From NCBI GenBank assembly GCA_001898185.1, contig MKTI01000002.1, positions 124,001 through 188,000 of the forward strand: a DNA stretch of 64,000 bases. The letters are read 5' to 3'. The position numbers were made by a program, and so were the translations under genes. Source of the DNA: Cellulomonas sp. 73-145. Lineage in GTDB: Bacteria > Actinomycetota > Actinomycetes > Actinomycetales > Cellulomonadaceae. Positions 39,145 to 47,640 of the stretch are shown here, piece after piece (within the stretch, counting starts at the first letter, position 1; each line of letters opens with the position of its first letter). The notes beneath the pieces were generated by a model, which searched no databases, was not told the DNA's origin, and saw only the letters and a program-made list of their open reading frames with translations.

Positions 39145-40689
39145 TCACGCCGCCCGGGCGACCGTCGGACGGGTGACCGCCTCGTCGGCGATCTCCGCGT
39201 CGGAGCCCTGTCCGAGCCGCTTCATCGCCATCACCGCCAGAGCGGACACCACGGTGCCGACCACCAGCGCCAGCAGGAACAGCAGCGGCTTGCTGATCAG
39301 GGCCAGCACCCAGATGCCGCCGTGCGGGGCCAGCTGACCGCTGCCGAAGGCCATCACCAGGCCACCGGTCACGGCGCCGCCGAGCATGAACGACGGGATC
39401 ATCCGCAGCGGGTCGGCCGCGGCGAACGGGATGGCGCCCTCGGAGATGAAGGACAGGCCGAGGAGCCAGGCGGACTTGCCGGACTCCCGCTCGTTCTCCG
39501 TCCACAGCGCCGGACGGACGGCGGTGGCCAGCGCGACGGCCAGCGGCGGGACCATGCCCGCGGCCATCACGGCCGCCATCACCTTGGCCGGGGCGGCCGA
39601 CGTGCTAGCGGCGTTGGCAAGACCCGTGGTGGCGAAGACGTAGGCCACCTTGTTCAGCGGTCCGCCGAGGTCGAAGCACATCATCAGGCCCAGGATCACA
39701 CCGAGCAGCACCGCGCTGCCGCCGGACAGGCTGGACAGCCAGCTCGAGAGCCCGTCGTTCAGCGCCTTCATCGGCGGACCGATCACCAGGGCGGTCAGCA
39801 CGCCGACCACAGCGACGGACAGCAGCGGGATCACCACGACCGGCATCACGCCGCGCACGCCCTTGGGCACCTTCCAGCGGGAGATCCACAGCGCGAGGAA
39901 GCCGCCGAGGAAGCCGGTGACGATGCCGCCGAGGAACCCGGCGCCGACCAGGCCGGCCGCGAAGCCGCCCACCATGCCGGGCACGATGCCCGGACGGTCG
40001 GCGATGCCGTAGGCGATGTACGCCGACAGCGCCGGGACCAGGAAGGCGAAGGCCCACTTCCCGATCCAGAACAGCAGGACGGCCCACGACTGCCCGGAGG
40101 TGAACGAGAACCCGTCGGCGATCCACTTGGCGAAGGCCGCACCGTTGGTGCCGTCCACCACCTTGGTGACCTCGATGGCGCCGTTGGACGGCCACGCCAC
40201 GGTCGCGATCAGGAAGCCGATCGCGATGAGGATGCCGCCGGCGGCGACGAACGGGATCATGTACGACACGCCGGTCATCAGGTACTGCCGGATGCGGTGA
40301 CCCACCCCGACGGTCCGCGCGGGGGTGACCGCGACCGGCACCGGGGCGGCACCGGCGGCGGGAGCCGTACCGGCGGCACGCGCCGCCTCGACCGCGGCGA
40401 CAGCCTGCGCGATCACACCGGGCGCGTCGTGCACGGCCTTCTTCACGCCGACGTCCGTGATCGGCTTGCCGGCGAACCGCTCCTTGCCCTGCACGTCGAG
40501 GTCGGCGGCGTAGATCACGCCGTCCGCCTCGGCGATGAGCGCCGGGTCCAGCGGGACGGAACCCGCGGCACCCTGCGTCTCGACGTGGACCTCGTGGCCG
40601 GCCGCCTTGCCGGCCTGCTCGAGGGCCTCAGCGGCCATGTAGGTGTGCGCGATGCCCGTGGGGCATGACGACACGGCGACGAACTTCAT
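39145..40689 (-). CDS. fruA: PTS fructose transporter subunit EIIBC
   Basis: Imports fructose and phosphorylates it to fructose 1-phosphate. The 514-residue protein has an N-terminal EIIB domain with the phosphocysteine Cys 9 (SSCPTGIAHT). An Ala/Pro linker (about 103-120) leads to the EIIC membrane domain of eight to nine helices with FDLGGPLNKVAY and FISEGAIPF. It overlaps the EIIA gene by four bases, and ptsH follows 57 bp later. In many bacteria EIIA and EIIBC are fused; here they are separate. Confidence 0.96.
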   Translation of the reverse strand: MKFVAVSSCPTGIAHTYMAAEALEQAGKAAGHEVHVETQGAAGSVPLDPALIAEADGVIYAADLDVQGKERFAGKPITDVGVKKAVHDAPGVIAQAVAAVEAARAAGTAPAAGAAPVPVAVTPARTVGVGHRIRQYLMTGVSYMIPFVAAGGILIAIGFLIATVAWPSNGAIEVTKVVDGTNGAAFAKWIADGFSFTSGQSWAVLLFWIGKWAFAFLVPALSAYIAYGIADRPGIVPGMVGGFAAGLVGAGFLGGIVTGFLGGFLALWISRWKVPKGVRGVMPVVVIPLLSVAVVGVLTALVIGPPMKALNDGLSSWLSSLSGGSAVLLGVILGLMMCFDLGGPLNKVAYVFATTGLANAASTSAAPAKVMAAVMAAGMVPPLAVALATAVRPALWTENERESGKSAWLLGLSFISEGAIPFAAADPLRMIPSFMLGGAVTGGLVMAFGSGQLAPHGGIWVLALISKPLLFLLALVVGTVVSALAVMAMKRLGQGSDAEIADEAVTRPTVARAA

Positions 40690-41141
40690 GCGGGAACCAC
40701 CTCTCGGGTGATGATCTCGGCAACGGTGGCGGCGTCCGGCGCGTCGGTCAGCGACTGCCGGAACTCCGGGTGCACCAGGCGGCGCGCGAGCGCCGCCAGG
40801 ATCTTCAGGTGGTCGGCGTCACCGGACGCGGGCGCCGCGATGAGGAAGACCAGGGTCGCGGGCCCGTCGGGGGCACCGAAGTCCACGCCGCCCGGCACCT
40901 TGCCCAGCGCGAGGCTGGGGGTGGTGACGTACTGGGACCGGGCGTGCGGCAGGCCGATGCCGCCGGGCATGCCGGTGGCCATCTGCGCCTCACGTGCCTT
41001 GACGTCGGCGGCGAAGCCGTCGGCGTCGGTCACGCGGCCGGCCGCCACCAGCTTGTCGATGAGCTGGCGGACGACGTCGTCCCGGTCGGTGGCGACCACG
41101 TCGACGGCGACGAGGTCGGGGGTGATCAACGAGGTGCTCAC
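40686..41141 (-). CDS. PTS fructose EIIA component
   Basis: A 151-residue EIIA of the fructose/mannitol family that passes phosphate from HPr to EIIB. The phospho-acceptor His 66 is in GIGLPHARS. GTG 41141 has AAGGAG upstream, and the gene starts immediately after the fruK stop. It overlaps EIIBC by four bases. Confidence 0.95.
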   Translation of the reverse strand: MSTSLITPDLVAVDVVATDRDDVVRQLIDKLVAAGRVTDADGFAADVKAREAQMATGMPGGIGLPHARSQYVTTPSLALGKVPGGVDFGAPDGPATLVFLIAAPASGDADHLKILAALARRLVHPEFRQSLTDAPDAATVAEIITREVVPA

Positions 41142-41142
41142 G

Positions 41143-42090
41143 TCACAGCTCCTTCAGTGCGAGGCGGGGATCGGGGTTCTCGATGACGTGGACGGCCTCC
41201 ACGTCGACGTCGGCGGGGTCCGGGACCGCGGTGCCCGGCATCATCACGGCGGCCCGTCCCCAGGCCACCGCGGCACGCAGCCGCTCGGCCGGGGTGCCGG
41301 TGGCACCCAGGTAGCCGGCGAGGGTGGTGTCGCCCGCGCCGACGGTGGACAGCGGCACCAGGGCGGGCCCACCGGCCCACCACGTGCCGTCCGCCAGCAC
41401 CAGCAGCGCGCCGTGGGCGCCGAGGCTGACCAGCACGGCCTTGGTGCCGGCGGACATCACCTCGCGCGCAGCCTCGACGACGTCGCCGACCGTGCTCAGC
41501 TCGCGGCCGACCAGGTCGGCCAGCTCCTCGTCGTTCGGCTTGACCAGGCACAGGCCACCGGCCCGGACGGCCCTGGTGAACGGGGTGCCGGAGGTGTCGA
41601 GCACCAGCGGCACGCTGTACCGGGCGGCCAGGCCCGCCAGCCGGACGAAGAACGACTCCCCCGCACCGGCCGGCAGGCTGCCGGCGGCGACCAGGGCGGC
41701 CGGCCGGGTGGCCAGCTGCGCCTCGACCGCCGCGAGCAGCGCGTCCACCTCTGCGGCTGACAGCTGCGGACCGGGCGCGTTGACCTTGGTGGTGGTGCCG
41801 CGGGAGTCGACCAGCGTCAGGTTGGTGCGGGTGTCCCCGGCGATCGGCACCGGCACGGCCGGCACCTGGTGCTCGTGCAGCAGGCGCACCAGGTAGTCGC
41901 CGTCGGCACCGCCCACCGGCAGCACCGCGCGGGTCTCGACGCCCTGACGGGCGAGCACCCGCGACACGTTGATGCCCTTGCCGCCGGGGTGCACGTGCGC
42001 GGCGTGCGCGCGGTTGACCTCGCCGACCTCCAGGCGGTCGACGTCCAGAGCCCGGTCCAGGCTCGGGTTGGGGGTCAGCGTGACGATCAT
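41143..42090 (-). CDS. fruK: 1-phosphofructokinase
   Basis: A PfkB-family kinase that converts fructose 1-phosphate to fructose 1,6-bisphosphate. It has 315 residues. The N-terminal TLTPNPSLDRAL and PGGKGINVSRVL bind the sugar, and the catalytic Asp and anion hole are in STVGAGDTTLAGYL. It overlaps fruR by four bases. The fruR-fruK-EIIA-EIIBC-ptsH-ptsI order on one transcript covers the whole uptake route. Confidence 0.96.
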   Translation of the reverse strand: MIVTLTPNPSLDRALDVDRLEVGEVNRAHAAHVHPGGKGINVSRVLARQGVETRAVLPVGGADGDYLVRLLHEHQVPAVPVPIAGDTRTNLTLVDSRGTTTKVNAPGPQLSAAEVDALLAAVEAQLATRPAALVAAGSLPAGAGESFFVRLAGLAARYSVPLVLDTSGTPFTRAVRAGGLCLVKPNDEELADLVGRELSTVGDVVEAAREVMSAGTKAVLVSLGAHGALLVLADGTWWAGGPALVPLSTVGAGDTTLAGYLGATGTPAERLRAAVAWGRAAVMMPGTAVPDPADVDVEAVHVIENPDPRLALKEL

Positions 42091-42848
42091 GCGCGCACCA
42101 CCCTCAGTCCGGCCGACTCCAGCTCCTCGGCGAGCTCGGCGTCCACGCCGGCGTCGGTGATCAGCGTGTCGACGGCACCGATCGGGGCGACGTGGACGAA
42201 GTCGGCCCGGCCCACCTTGGTGTGGTCGGCCAGCACCACCGTCCGCCGCGCGGCGGCCACCAGCGCCCGCTTCACGGACGCCTCGGCCAGGTCCGGGGTG
42301 GTCAACCCGTGCTCGACGCTGATCCCGTTGGTGCCGAGGAAGGCGACGTCGGCGTGGATGTCGCCCAGGTCCCGCAGCGCCCAGGTGCCGACGGCGGCGA
42401 GCGTGCGGCCCCGCACCGTGCCGCCGACCAGGTGCAACGTGATGCCCTGCCGCGTGGCGAGCACCGTGGCGACCGGCAGCGCGTGCGTCACCACCGTCAG
42501 CTCCCGGTCGCTCGGCAGCAGCTCGGCCAGCCGCACCGTGGTGGTGCCGGCGTCGAGGATGATCGCGCCCCCGTCGGGCAGCTCGTCGAGCGCCGCCTTG
42601 GCGATGCGCTCCTTCTCTCCGGAGAGGACGCCCTCGCGGTCGGCGATGCCAGGCTCGAAGCCGAGGCGCTCGACCGGGATCGCGCCGCCGTGCACCCGGC
42701 GCACCAGGCCGTGCCGCTCGAGCGCGGTCAGGTCGCGGCGCACGGTCTCGGGCGTGACGTCGAGCTCGATCGCGAGCGAGGCGACGTCGACCCGCCCCTC
42801 GCTGCGCGCCCGCGCCAGGATCTGCTGGTGCCGCTCCGGTGCGTACAC
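42087..42848 (-). CDS. fruR: DeoR-family regulator of the fructose PTS operon
   Basis: A 253-residue regulator with an N-terminal DeoR HTH (residues 1-55, with the recognition helix in TPETVRRDLTAL) and a C-terminal sugar-phosphate sensor domain (LDAGTTTVRLAELL ... LADHTKVG). It is about 78% identical, without gaps, to the DeoR regulator at 46602-47363. GTG 42848 is the start by alignment to that paralogue. It is first in the fructose operon, so it should autoregulate. The likely effector is fructose 1-phosphate (inference). Confidence 0.95.
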   Translation of the reverse strand: MYAPERHQQILARARSEGRVDVASLAIELDVTPETVRRDLTALERHGLVRRVHGGAIPVERLGFEPGIADREGVLSGEKERIAKAALDELPDGGAIILDAGTTTVRLAELLPSDRELTVVTHALPVATVLATRQGITLHLVGGTVRGRTLAAVGTWALRDLGDIHADVAFLGTNGISVEHGLTTPDLAEASVKRALVAAARRTVVLADHTKVGRADFVHVAPIGAVDTLITDAGVDAELAEELESAGLRVVRA

Positions 42849-42902
42849 AGTGACTCCGTCGTCCTCAGGCCGGACGGGCCCTGCGCCGCGTCCGTGCCAG
42901 TG

Positions 42903-42967
42903 AGACTCCCGCCCACGGCGCCGGATGTCAACCCTAAGCAAGCAGACTCGGACATAGCCGGGTCCGA
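42903..42967 (-). promoter_or_regulatory. Fructose operon promoter and operator
   Basis: On the minus strand, -35 TTGACA (42931-42926), 17-bp spacer and -10 GAGTCT (42908-42903). Upstream, TGTCCGAGT (42954-42946) matches the motif inside the promoter of the paralogous operon. It is part of a TCGGAC-N8-GTCCGA inverted repeat (42948-42967). Confidence 0.6.
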
Positions 42968-42991
42968 TCGGGCACCGGTTGGCCCGATAAC

Positions 42992-43049
42992 GGGACCTTG
43001 GTCCCATTCGGTCGCGCTGATCGGACATTGGCCACGCCCCCGATGTCCG
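42992..43049. promoter_or_regulatory. Upstream palindromes before fruR
   Basis: A perfect GGGACC-TT-GGTCCC palindrome lies at 42992-43005. A CGGACAT-N14-ATGTCCG inverted repeat (43022-43028, 43043-43049) carries the same TGTCCG core as the operator nearer the promoter. Both are candidate regulator sites. Confidence 0.4.
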
Positions 43050-43182
43050 GGGCTGTGGGATCGCATCCACGCCGTGCGTCCGCGCACGTCCCGGCACACG
43101 CCGAGCGTCCCGCGCGGACGGCGCTCGCGCCAGACGAGCGCGCCACCGGCTCCGGCCGTGCCGCCACCGCGACCGGGCATGG

Positions 43183-43253
43183 CGAAGGGCGCCGTGGGCG
43201 CGGTGCGGAGACCTTCTGGAGTGATCTCCGCACCACGACCGCGACGCCCTTCG
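43183..43253 (-). terminator. Nested long hairpin after the mannitol PTS operon
   Basis: An inner 10-bp stem (43202-43211 with 43225-43234) is enclosed by an outer 9-bp stem (43183-43191 with 43245-43253). It begins about 54 bases after the EIIA stop and is the likely terminator of that operon, though larger than the others here. The rest of 43050-43306 shows nothing coding. Confidence 0.5.
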
Positions 43254-43306
43254 TCCCTCGGCTCCCGGGCCGCGTCACCAGCCCGGGAACCGACGGCAGG
43301 GGCCTG

Positions 43307-43747
43307 TCAGGCCTCGTTCACCGAGGAGATGAGCTCGTACAGCTCGTCGGCGTCCTTCACCTCGAGCACGCGTGCCGCCTGCTCGGGGTCGGCGAACACC
43401 AGCGCGATCTTCGACAGGATCGCCAGGTGCTCGTCGCCGACGCCGGCGATGCCCACCACGACCCGCACGGGCTTGTCCGGGCCCCACTCGATCGGCTCGT
43501 CGTACCGGACCAGGCACAGGGCCGACCGGACGATCTGCCCCTTGCTCTCGTCCGTCCCGTGCGGGATGGCCAGGAAGCTGCCCATGTACGTCGACATGGA
43601 CCTCTCCCGCTCGGCCATCGCCTCCACGTAGGCCGGTGTGACGGCTCCGGCGCTGACCAGGAGCTCACCGGCCTCCCGGATGGCCTCGTCCTTGGTCCGG
43701 GCCGTGCCCGGCACCACCACGAGGTCCCGGGTCAGGACGTCCGTCAC
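43307..43747 (-). CDS. mtlF: PTS mannitol-type EIIA component
   Basis: A 146-residue EIIA. The phospho-acceptor His 63 is in LAIPHGTDESK, and the family strand VRVVVGIAGVGDEHLAIL is present. GTG 43747 overlaps the EIICB stop by four bases, so the two are coupled. It is more similar to the mannitol than to the fructose branch of EIIA proteins. Confidence 0.93.
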   Translation of the reverse strand: MTDVLTRDLVVVPGTARTKDEAIREAGELLVSAGAVTPAYVEAMAERERSMSTYMGSFLAIPHGTDESKGQIVRSALCLVRYDEPIEWGPDKPVRVVVGIAGVGDEHLAILSKIALVFADPEQAARVLEVKDADELYELISSVNEA

Positions 43748-45345
43748 GAGGCGCTCCTGTCGCCGGCCGTGGCGGCCGCCGCCCTCGCCTCCGCCACCAC
43801 GTCGTCGTAGACGGGGCTGGCCAGGAAGTTGTCGACGGACAGGTGCCGGGAGGTCGGCGCGTGCCGACGTGCGCGGTCGGTCAGCTCGCTCTGGCTGATC
43901 ACGATGTCGGCGCCGTCCTCCAGGTTCGCCACGGCCTTGTTGACCACGGAGATGTCGCTCAGCCCGGCCTTGCGCAGCTTGTCGCGCAGGATGCTCGCCC
44001 CCATCGCGCTCGAGCCCATGCCGGCGTCGCACGCGAAGATGATCGAGTGGATCGGCCGGGTGCCGACCAGGGTGGACCCGGCGGCGTCCGCCGTGGCCGC
44101 ACCGGACAGGGAGCCCAGCGCGCTGCTGGACTTGCCCTTGTTCGCCTCGGTCTGGGCGATCGCGGCGGACAGGTCGCCGCTCTCACCGAGCTCGAGGTCG
44201 CGGCGCCGCTGCGCCCGCAGGATCACGGCCGCCACCACGAAGGACACCGCGGCGGACAGGACCACGGACAGGATGACGCCGAGGTAGCTGCCCCGCGGGG
44301 TCGCCGCGAGCACCGCGATGATCGACCCGGGCGCTGCCGGACCGCGCAGGCCGGAGCCGAACACCACGTTGGTCGCCACGCCGGTCGCACCGCCGAGGAT
44401 CGCGGCGATGATCAGCATCGGCTTCATCAGCACGAACGGGAAGTACACCTCGTGGATGCCGCCGAAGAACTGGATGATGATCGCGCCGGGAGCCGAGCTC
44501 TTGGCGACGCCGACACCGAGCAGCGTGTAGGCGAGCAGGATGCCGAAGCCCGGGCCGGGGTTCGCCTCGACCAGGAACAGCAGCGACTGACCGTGCTGGG
44601 TGACCTGCTGCGCACCGAGCGGCACCAGCACGCCGTTGCCGATCGCGTTGTTGAGGAACAGCACCTTGGCCGGCTCGACGATCAGGCTCATCAGCGGGAG
44701 CAGCTGGTGGGACGCCATCGCGTCGACGACGTGACCCAGGGCCTTGCTGACCGAGGTGATCACCGGCGCGAACAGGAAGAACGCACCGACTGCCATGGCC
44801 GCGCCGGCGATGCCGGCGGAGAACATGTCGACCAGCATCTCGAAGCCGGGACGGATCTTGCCGGCCCAGATGGAGTCGATCTTCTTCATCACCCAGGCGG
44901 AGGCCGGGCCGACGATCATGGCGCCGAGGAACATCGGCACGGTGGAGCCCACGATCATGCCGACGGCGACGATCGAGGCGACCACGGCACCGCGGTCCTT
45001 GTAGACGATCCGGCCGCCCGCGTTCGCGATCAGCAGCGGGAGCAGGTAGGTGATCATCGGGCCGACCAGGCCGACGTACTGGTGGAACGTCGTGCCGTCC
45101 TTGGCCTGGGCCAGCGCCGTGGCGGCACCCTGCCAGCTCATCGCGTCGGCGTTGCCGAACCCGCCGAGGATGCCGTTGGGCGTCCACCCGGCGGCGATGA
45201 AGAGGGTGGTGATCAGGCCCCAGGCGAGGAACGCCGGGAGGTTCGGCATGATCATGGAGGTCAGGAAGGCCCCGAACCGCTGGACCCTGACCTGTGCGCT
45301 CTTGCCCCGGCGCACGGTGGGGACGGCTGCCGCACTAGCGGACAT
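43744..45345 (-). CDS. mtlA: PTS mannitol transporter subunit EIICB
   Basis: A 533-residue permease. The EIIC domain (about 20-375) has FGAFLTSMIMPNLPAFLAWG and the GGIHEVYFPFVL motif of mannitol permeases. A linker leads to an EIIB domain with the phosphocysteine Cys 439 (IIFACDAGMGSSAMG). It lacks a fused EIIA; that is the next gene. ATG 45345 has GGAGAG upstream. A 154-bp gap separates it from the dehydrogenase gene. The substrate could be mannitol or another hexitol. Confidence 0.94.
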   Translation of the reverse strand: MSASAAAVPTVRRGKSAQVRVQRFGAFLTSMIMPNLPAFLAWGLITTLFIAAGWTPNGILGGFGNADAMSWQGAATALAQAKDGTTFHQYVGLVGPMITYLLPLLIANAGGRIVYKDRGAVVASIVAVGMIVGSTVPMFLGAMIVGPASAWVMKKIDSIWAGKIRPGFEMLVDMFSAGIAGAAMAVGAFFLFAPVITSVSKALGHVVDAMASHQLLPLMSLIVEPAKVLFLNNAIGNGVLVPLGAQQVTQHGQSLLFLVEANPGPGFGILLAYTLLGVGVAKSSAPGAIIIQFFGGIHEVYFPFVLMKPMLIIAAILGGATGVATNVVFGSGLRGPAAPGSIIAVLAATPRGSYLGVILSVVLSAAVSFVVAAVILRAQRRRDLELGESGDLSAAIAQTEANKGKSSSALGSLSGAATADAAGSTLVGTRPIHSIIFACDAGMGSSAMGASILRDKLRKAGLSDISVVNKAVANLEDGADIVISQSELTDRARRHAPTSRHLSVDNFLASPVYDDVVAEARAAAATAGDRSAS

Positions 45346-45460
45346 CCCGCTCACTCTCCGTTCGGTGTGACGGTCGGTCGGGCTCTCGCCCGGGTCCGGC
45401 ACTGTGGGATCTTCATTGATCGCGCCCTGCTCCCCGGGGCCCCTGCACCCCGGGACTGGT

Positions 45461-45489
45461 GCCGGGCGGCCGTCGGCCGACCGCCCGGC
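45461..45489 (-). repeat. Intercistronic hairpin
   Basis: A 9-bp stem (GCCGGGCGG with CCGCCCGGC) and 11-base loop lie just after the dehydrogenase stop and before the EIICB leader. It may be a partial terminator or an mRNA-stability element that sets dehydrogenase:permease ratios. Confidence 0.45.
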
Positions 45490-45499
45490 GGTCACGGCC

Positions 45500-46540
45500 T
45501 CACGGCTCGATCGTGACCTTGATGCCCGTCCCGTTCCGGACGACGTCGAGGCCGTCGCGGATCTGGTCCAGCGGCAGCCGGTGGGTGATGAGGTCCGCCA
45601 CCGGCACGCTGCCGTCGGCGATGTGGGCGAGGGCCTGCTTGTTGTGCGCAGGGCTCGACCCGTTGGCGCCCCAGATCGTCAGCTCGCGGTAGTGCACGAG
45701 GTTGGAGTCCAGGGTGATCGTCGGCTTGTCCTTGGGCAGGCCGCCGAACAGGCTGATCCGGCCGCGCGGGGCCAGCATGCGCAGACCCTGCTCCTGCGCC
45801 GCACCGGAGGCGGCGGCCGTGATGACGAGGCTCGCGCCCTTGCCGTCGGTCAGGTCGAGGACGGCCTGCACCGGGTCGGTCTCGGCCGAGCAGATCGCGG
45901 CGTCCGGCTTGACGATCTCCGCGGCGAGGTCGAGGCGCTCGCGGCTGAGCTCGACGAGGAACACCTTGGCGGCGCCGCGCGCTCGGGCGAGCCGCACGTG
46001 CAGGCAGCCGATGGGGCCCGAGCCGACGACGACGACCACGTCGCCCTCGTGCGTGTCCGCGAGCTCCTGCGCGTTGATCGCGCAGGCGAACGGCTCGCTG
46101 ACCGAGGCCTCGGCGAACGAGACGCCATCCGGGATGCGGTTGAGGCCGTCCACCGCGAGCACCTGCGGCGGCACGATCATGTACGGCGCGAACCCGCCGT
46201 CGAAGTCGTAGCCCATCGACAGCTGGTTCGGGCAGATGGTCATCAGGCCCGCCGTGCAGAACTCGCACTTGCCGCACGGGATGGCGGCGATCACCTGCAC
46301 GCGGTCACCCGCGGCCCAGCCGGTGACGCCCTCGCCGACCTCGACGATCTCGCCGGCGATCTCGTGGCCCATCACCCGCGGCGGCTGCATGCGCTGGTGG
46401 CCGGCCGTCGCGATCTTCACGTCCGTGCCGCACATCGAGCAGGCGCGCACCCGGATCTTCACCTCGCCGGCGGCGACCTGCGGCTCCGGCGACTCCTCGA
46501 TGCGCACGTCGCCCGGGGCGTAGAAGCGGAAGACCTTCAT
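45500..46540 (-). CDS. Zinc-dependent polyol dehydrogenase, MDR family
   Basis: A 346-residue medium-chain dehydrogenase. The catalytic zinc site is in CSMCGTDVK and GHEIAGEIVEVG; structural zinc Cys residues are in CGKCEFCTAGLMTICPN. The NAD-binding motif is VVGSGPIGCLHVRLARARG. It belongs to the sorbitol/galactitol-phosphate dehydrogenase group. In this operon it takes the place where mannitol-1-phosphate dehydrogenase (MtlD) is usually found, so its substrate is probably the phosphorylated polyol delivered by the PTS. ATG 46540 has AAGGAG upstream. Confidence 0.88.
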   Translation of the reverse strand: MKVFRFYAPGDVRIEESPEPQVAAGEVKIRVRACSMCGTDVKIATAGHQRMQPPRVMGHEIAGEIVEVGEGVTGWAAGDRVQVIAAIPCGKCEFCTAGLMTICPNQLSMGYDFDGGFAPYMIVPPQVLAVDGLNRIPDGVSFAEASVSEPFACAINAQELADTHEGDVVVVVGSGPIGCLHVRLARARGAAKVFLVELSRERLDLAAEIVKPDAAICSAETDPVQAVLDLTDGKGASLVITAAASGAAQEQGLRMLAPRGRISLFGGLPKDKPTITLDSNLVHYRELTIWGANGSSPAHNKQALAHIADGSVPVADLITHRLPLDQIRDGLDVVRNGTGIKVTIEP

Positions 46541-46601
46541 CGTTCTCCTTCGTTCGTGGTGCCCACGCTCCGGGCGGGGTGCGGGCGGACGGGCAGCGCG
46601 G

Positions 46602-47363
46602 TCATGCGCGCACCACCCGAGGTCCGGCTGCCTCGATCTCGTCCACCAGCTCGGGTGCCGCGTCGGTGTCCGTGACGAGCACGTCCACCGCGGACAGGGG
46701 AGCGACCAGGGCGAAGTCGGAGACGCCGAGCTTGGTGTGGTCCGCGAGGACCACGACACGTCGGGCGGCGGCCACGAGCGCACGCTTGACCTGGGCCTCC
46801 GCCAGGTCCGGCGTGGTCAGGCCGCGCTCGACGGTCACGCCGTTGGTGCCGAGGAACACGACGTCGGCGTGGATCTGGGTGAGGGCCGCCAGGGCCCAGG
46901 AGCCGACCGCGGCGAGCGTGCGGCCGCGGACGGTGCCGCCCACCAGGTGCAGCGTGATGTTGGGCCGCCCGGCCAGCATGGTCACGATCGGCAGGCCGTG
47001 GGTCACCACCGTCAGGTCGCGGTCGGTCGGCAGCATCGACGCGAGCCGGATGGTGGTGGTGCCCGCATCGAGGATGATCGCGCCGCCGTCGGGCAGCTCG
47101 TCGAGCGCCGCCTTGGCGATCCGCTCCTTCTGGGCGGACATCACGCGCTCGCGGTCGGCGATGCCCGGTTCGATCCCGAGCCGCTCGACGGCCACCGCGC
47201 CACCGTGCACCCGACGCAGCAGGCCCAGCCGCTCGATCGCCGTGAGGTCCCGCCGGACGGTCTCCGGTGTGACGTCCAGCTCGACAGCCAGCGAGGCCAC
47301 GTCGACCCGACCCTCGGTCCGCGCACGCGTGAGGATCTGCTGGTGACGTTCTGGTGCGTACAT
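46602..47363 (-). CDS. DeoR-family regulator of the mannitol-type PTS operon
   Basis: A 253-residue regulator aligned without gaps to the fruR product, with 55 differences by hand count. The HTH segment, including the recognition helix, is nearly unchanged, while most changes fall in the effector domain (residues 75-160 and 205-250). That pattern suggests shared DNA targets and different effectors. It is the first gene of the dehydrogenase-EIICB-EIIA operon. ATG 47363 is in the same position as GTG 42848 of the paralogue. Confidence 0.94.
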   Translation of the reverse strand: MYAPERHQQILTRARTEGRVDVASLAVELDVTPETVRRDLTAIERLGLLRRVHGGAVAVERLGIEPGIADRERVMSAQKERIAKAALDELPDGGAIILDAGTTTIRLASMLPTDRDLTVVTHGLPIVTMLAGRPNITLHLVGGTVRGRTLAAVGSWALAALTQIHADVVFLGTNGVTVERGLTTPDLAEAQVKRALVAAARRVVVLADHTKLGVSDFALVAPLSAVDVLVTDTDAAPELVDEIEAAGPRVVRA

Positions 47364-47407
47364 CGGTCTCCGTCGACTCGACCGGGCTGCAGTGCCCGCG
47401 ACGTCAG

Positions 47408-47436
47408 AGCATGATGTCCACTCGGACAGATGTCAA
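47408..47436 (-). promoter_or_regulatory. Mannitol-type operon promoter with internal operator
   Basis: On the minus strand, -35 TTGACA (47436-47431), 17-bp spacer and -10 CATGCT (47413-47408). A perfect TGTCC-N4-GGACA inverted repeat (47415-47428) fills the spacer, the classic position for repression. The predicted leader is about 38 bases. Confidence 0.7.
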
Positions 47437-47580
47437 GCACATCCGGACCCAATCGGCGGCATCACCACATCGGTTCATGTGTGAAACGGGCATCAGAACG
47501 GTCATGTTCGCAGGTGAGGCCCCTGTTCCCACCCAACCGGGCACGTGCCGCCGCACCCCGGCGGTCCACGCCCGAACGCG

Positions 47581-47619
47581 GCAGAGCCCGGTGCGCAGCA
47601 GGTGCGCACCGGGCTCTGC
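47581..47619 (-). terminator. guaB3 terminator
   Basis: A perfect 16-bp stem (47581-47596 with 47604-47619) and a 7-base loop, 22 bases after the guaB3 stop. Between it and the DeoR promoter (47437-47580) I see nothing else. Confidence 0.75.
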
Positions 47620-47640
47620 CGGGAGGTCTCGTGGACCCGC

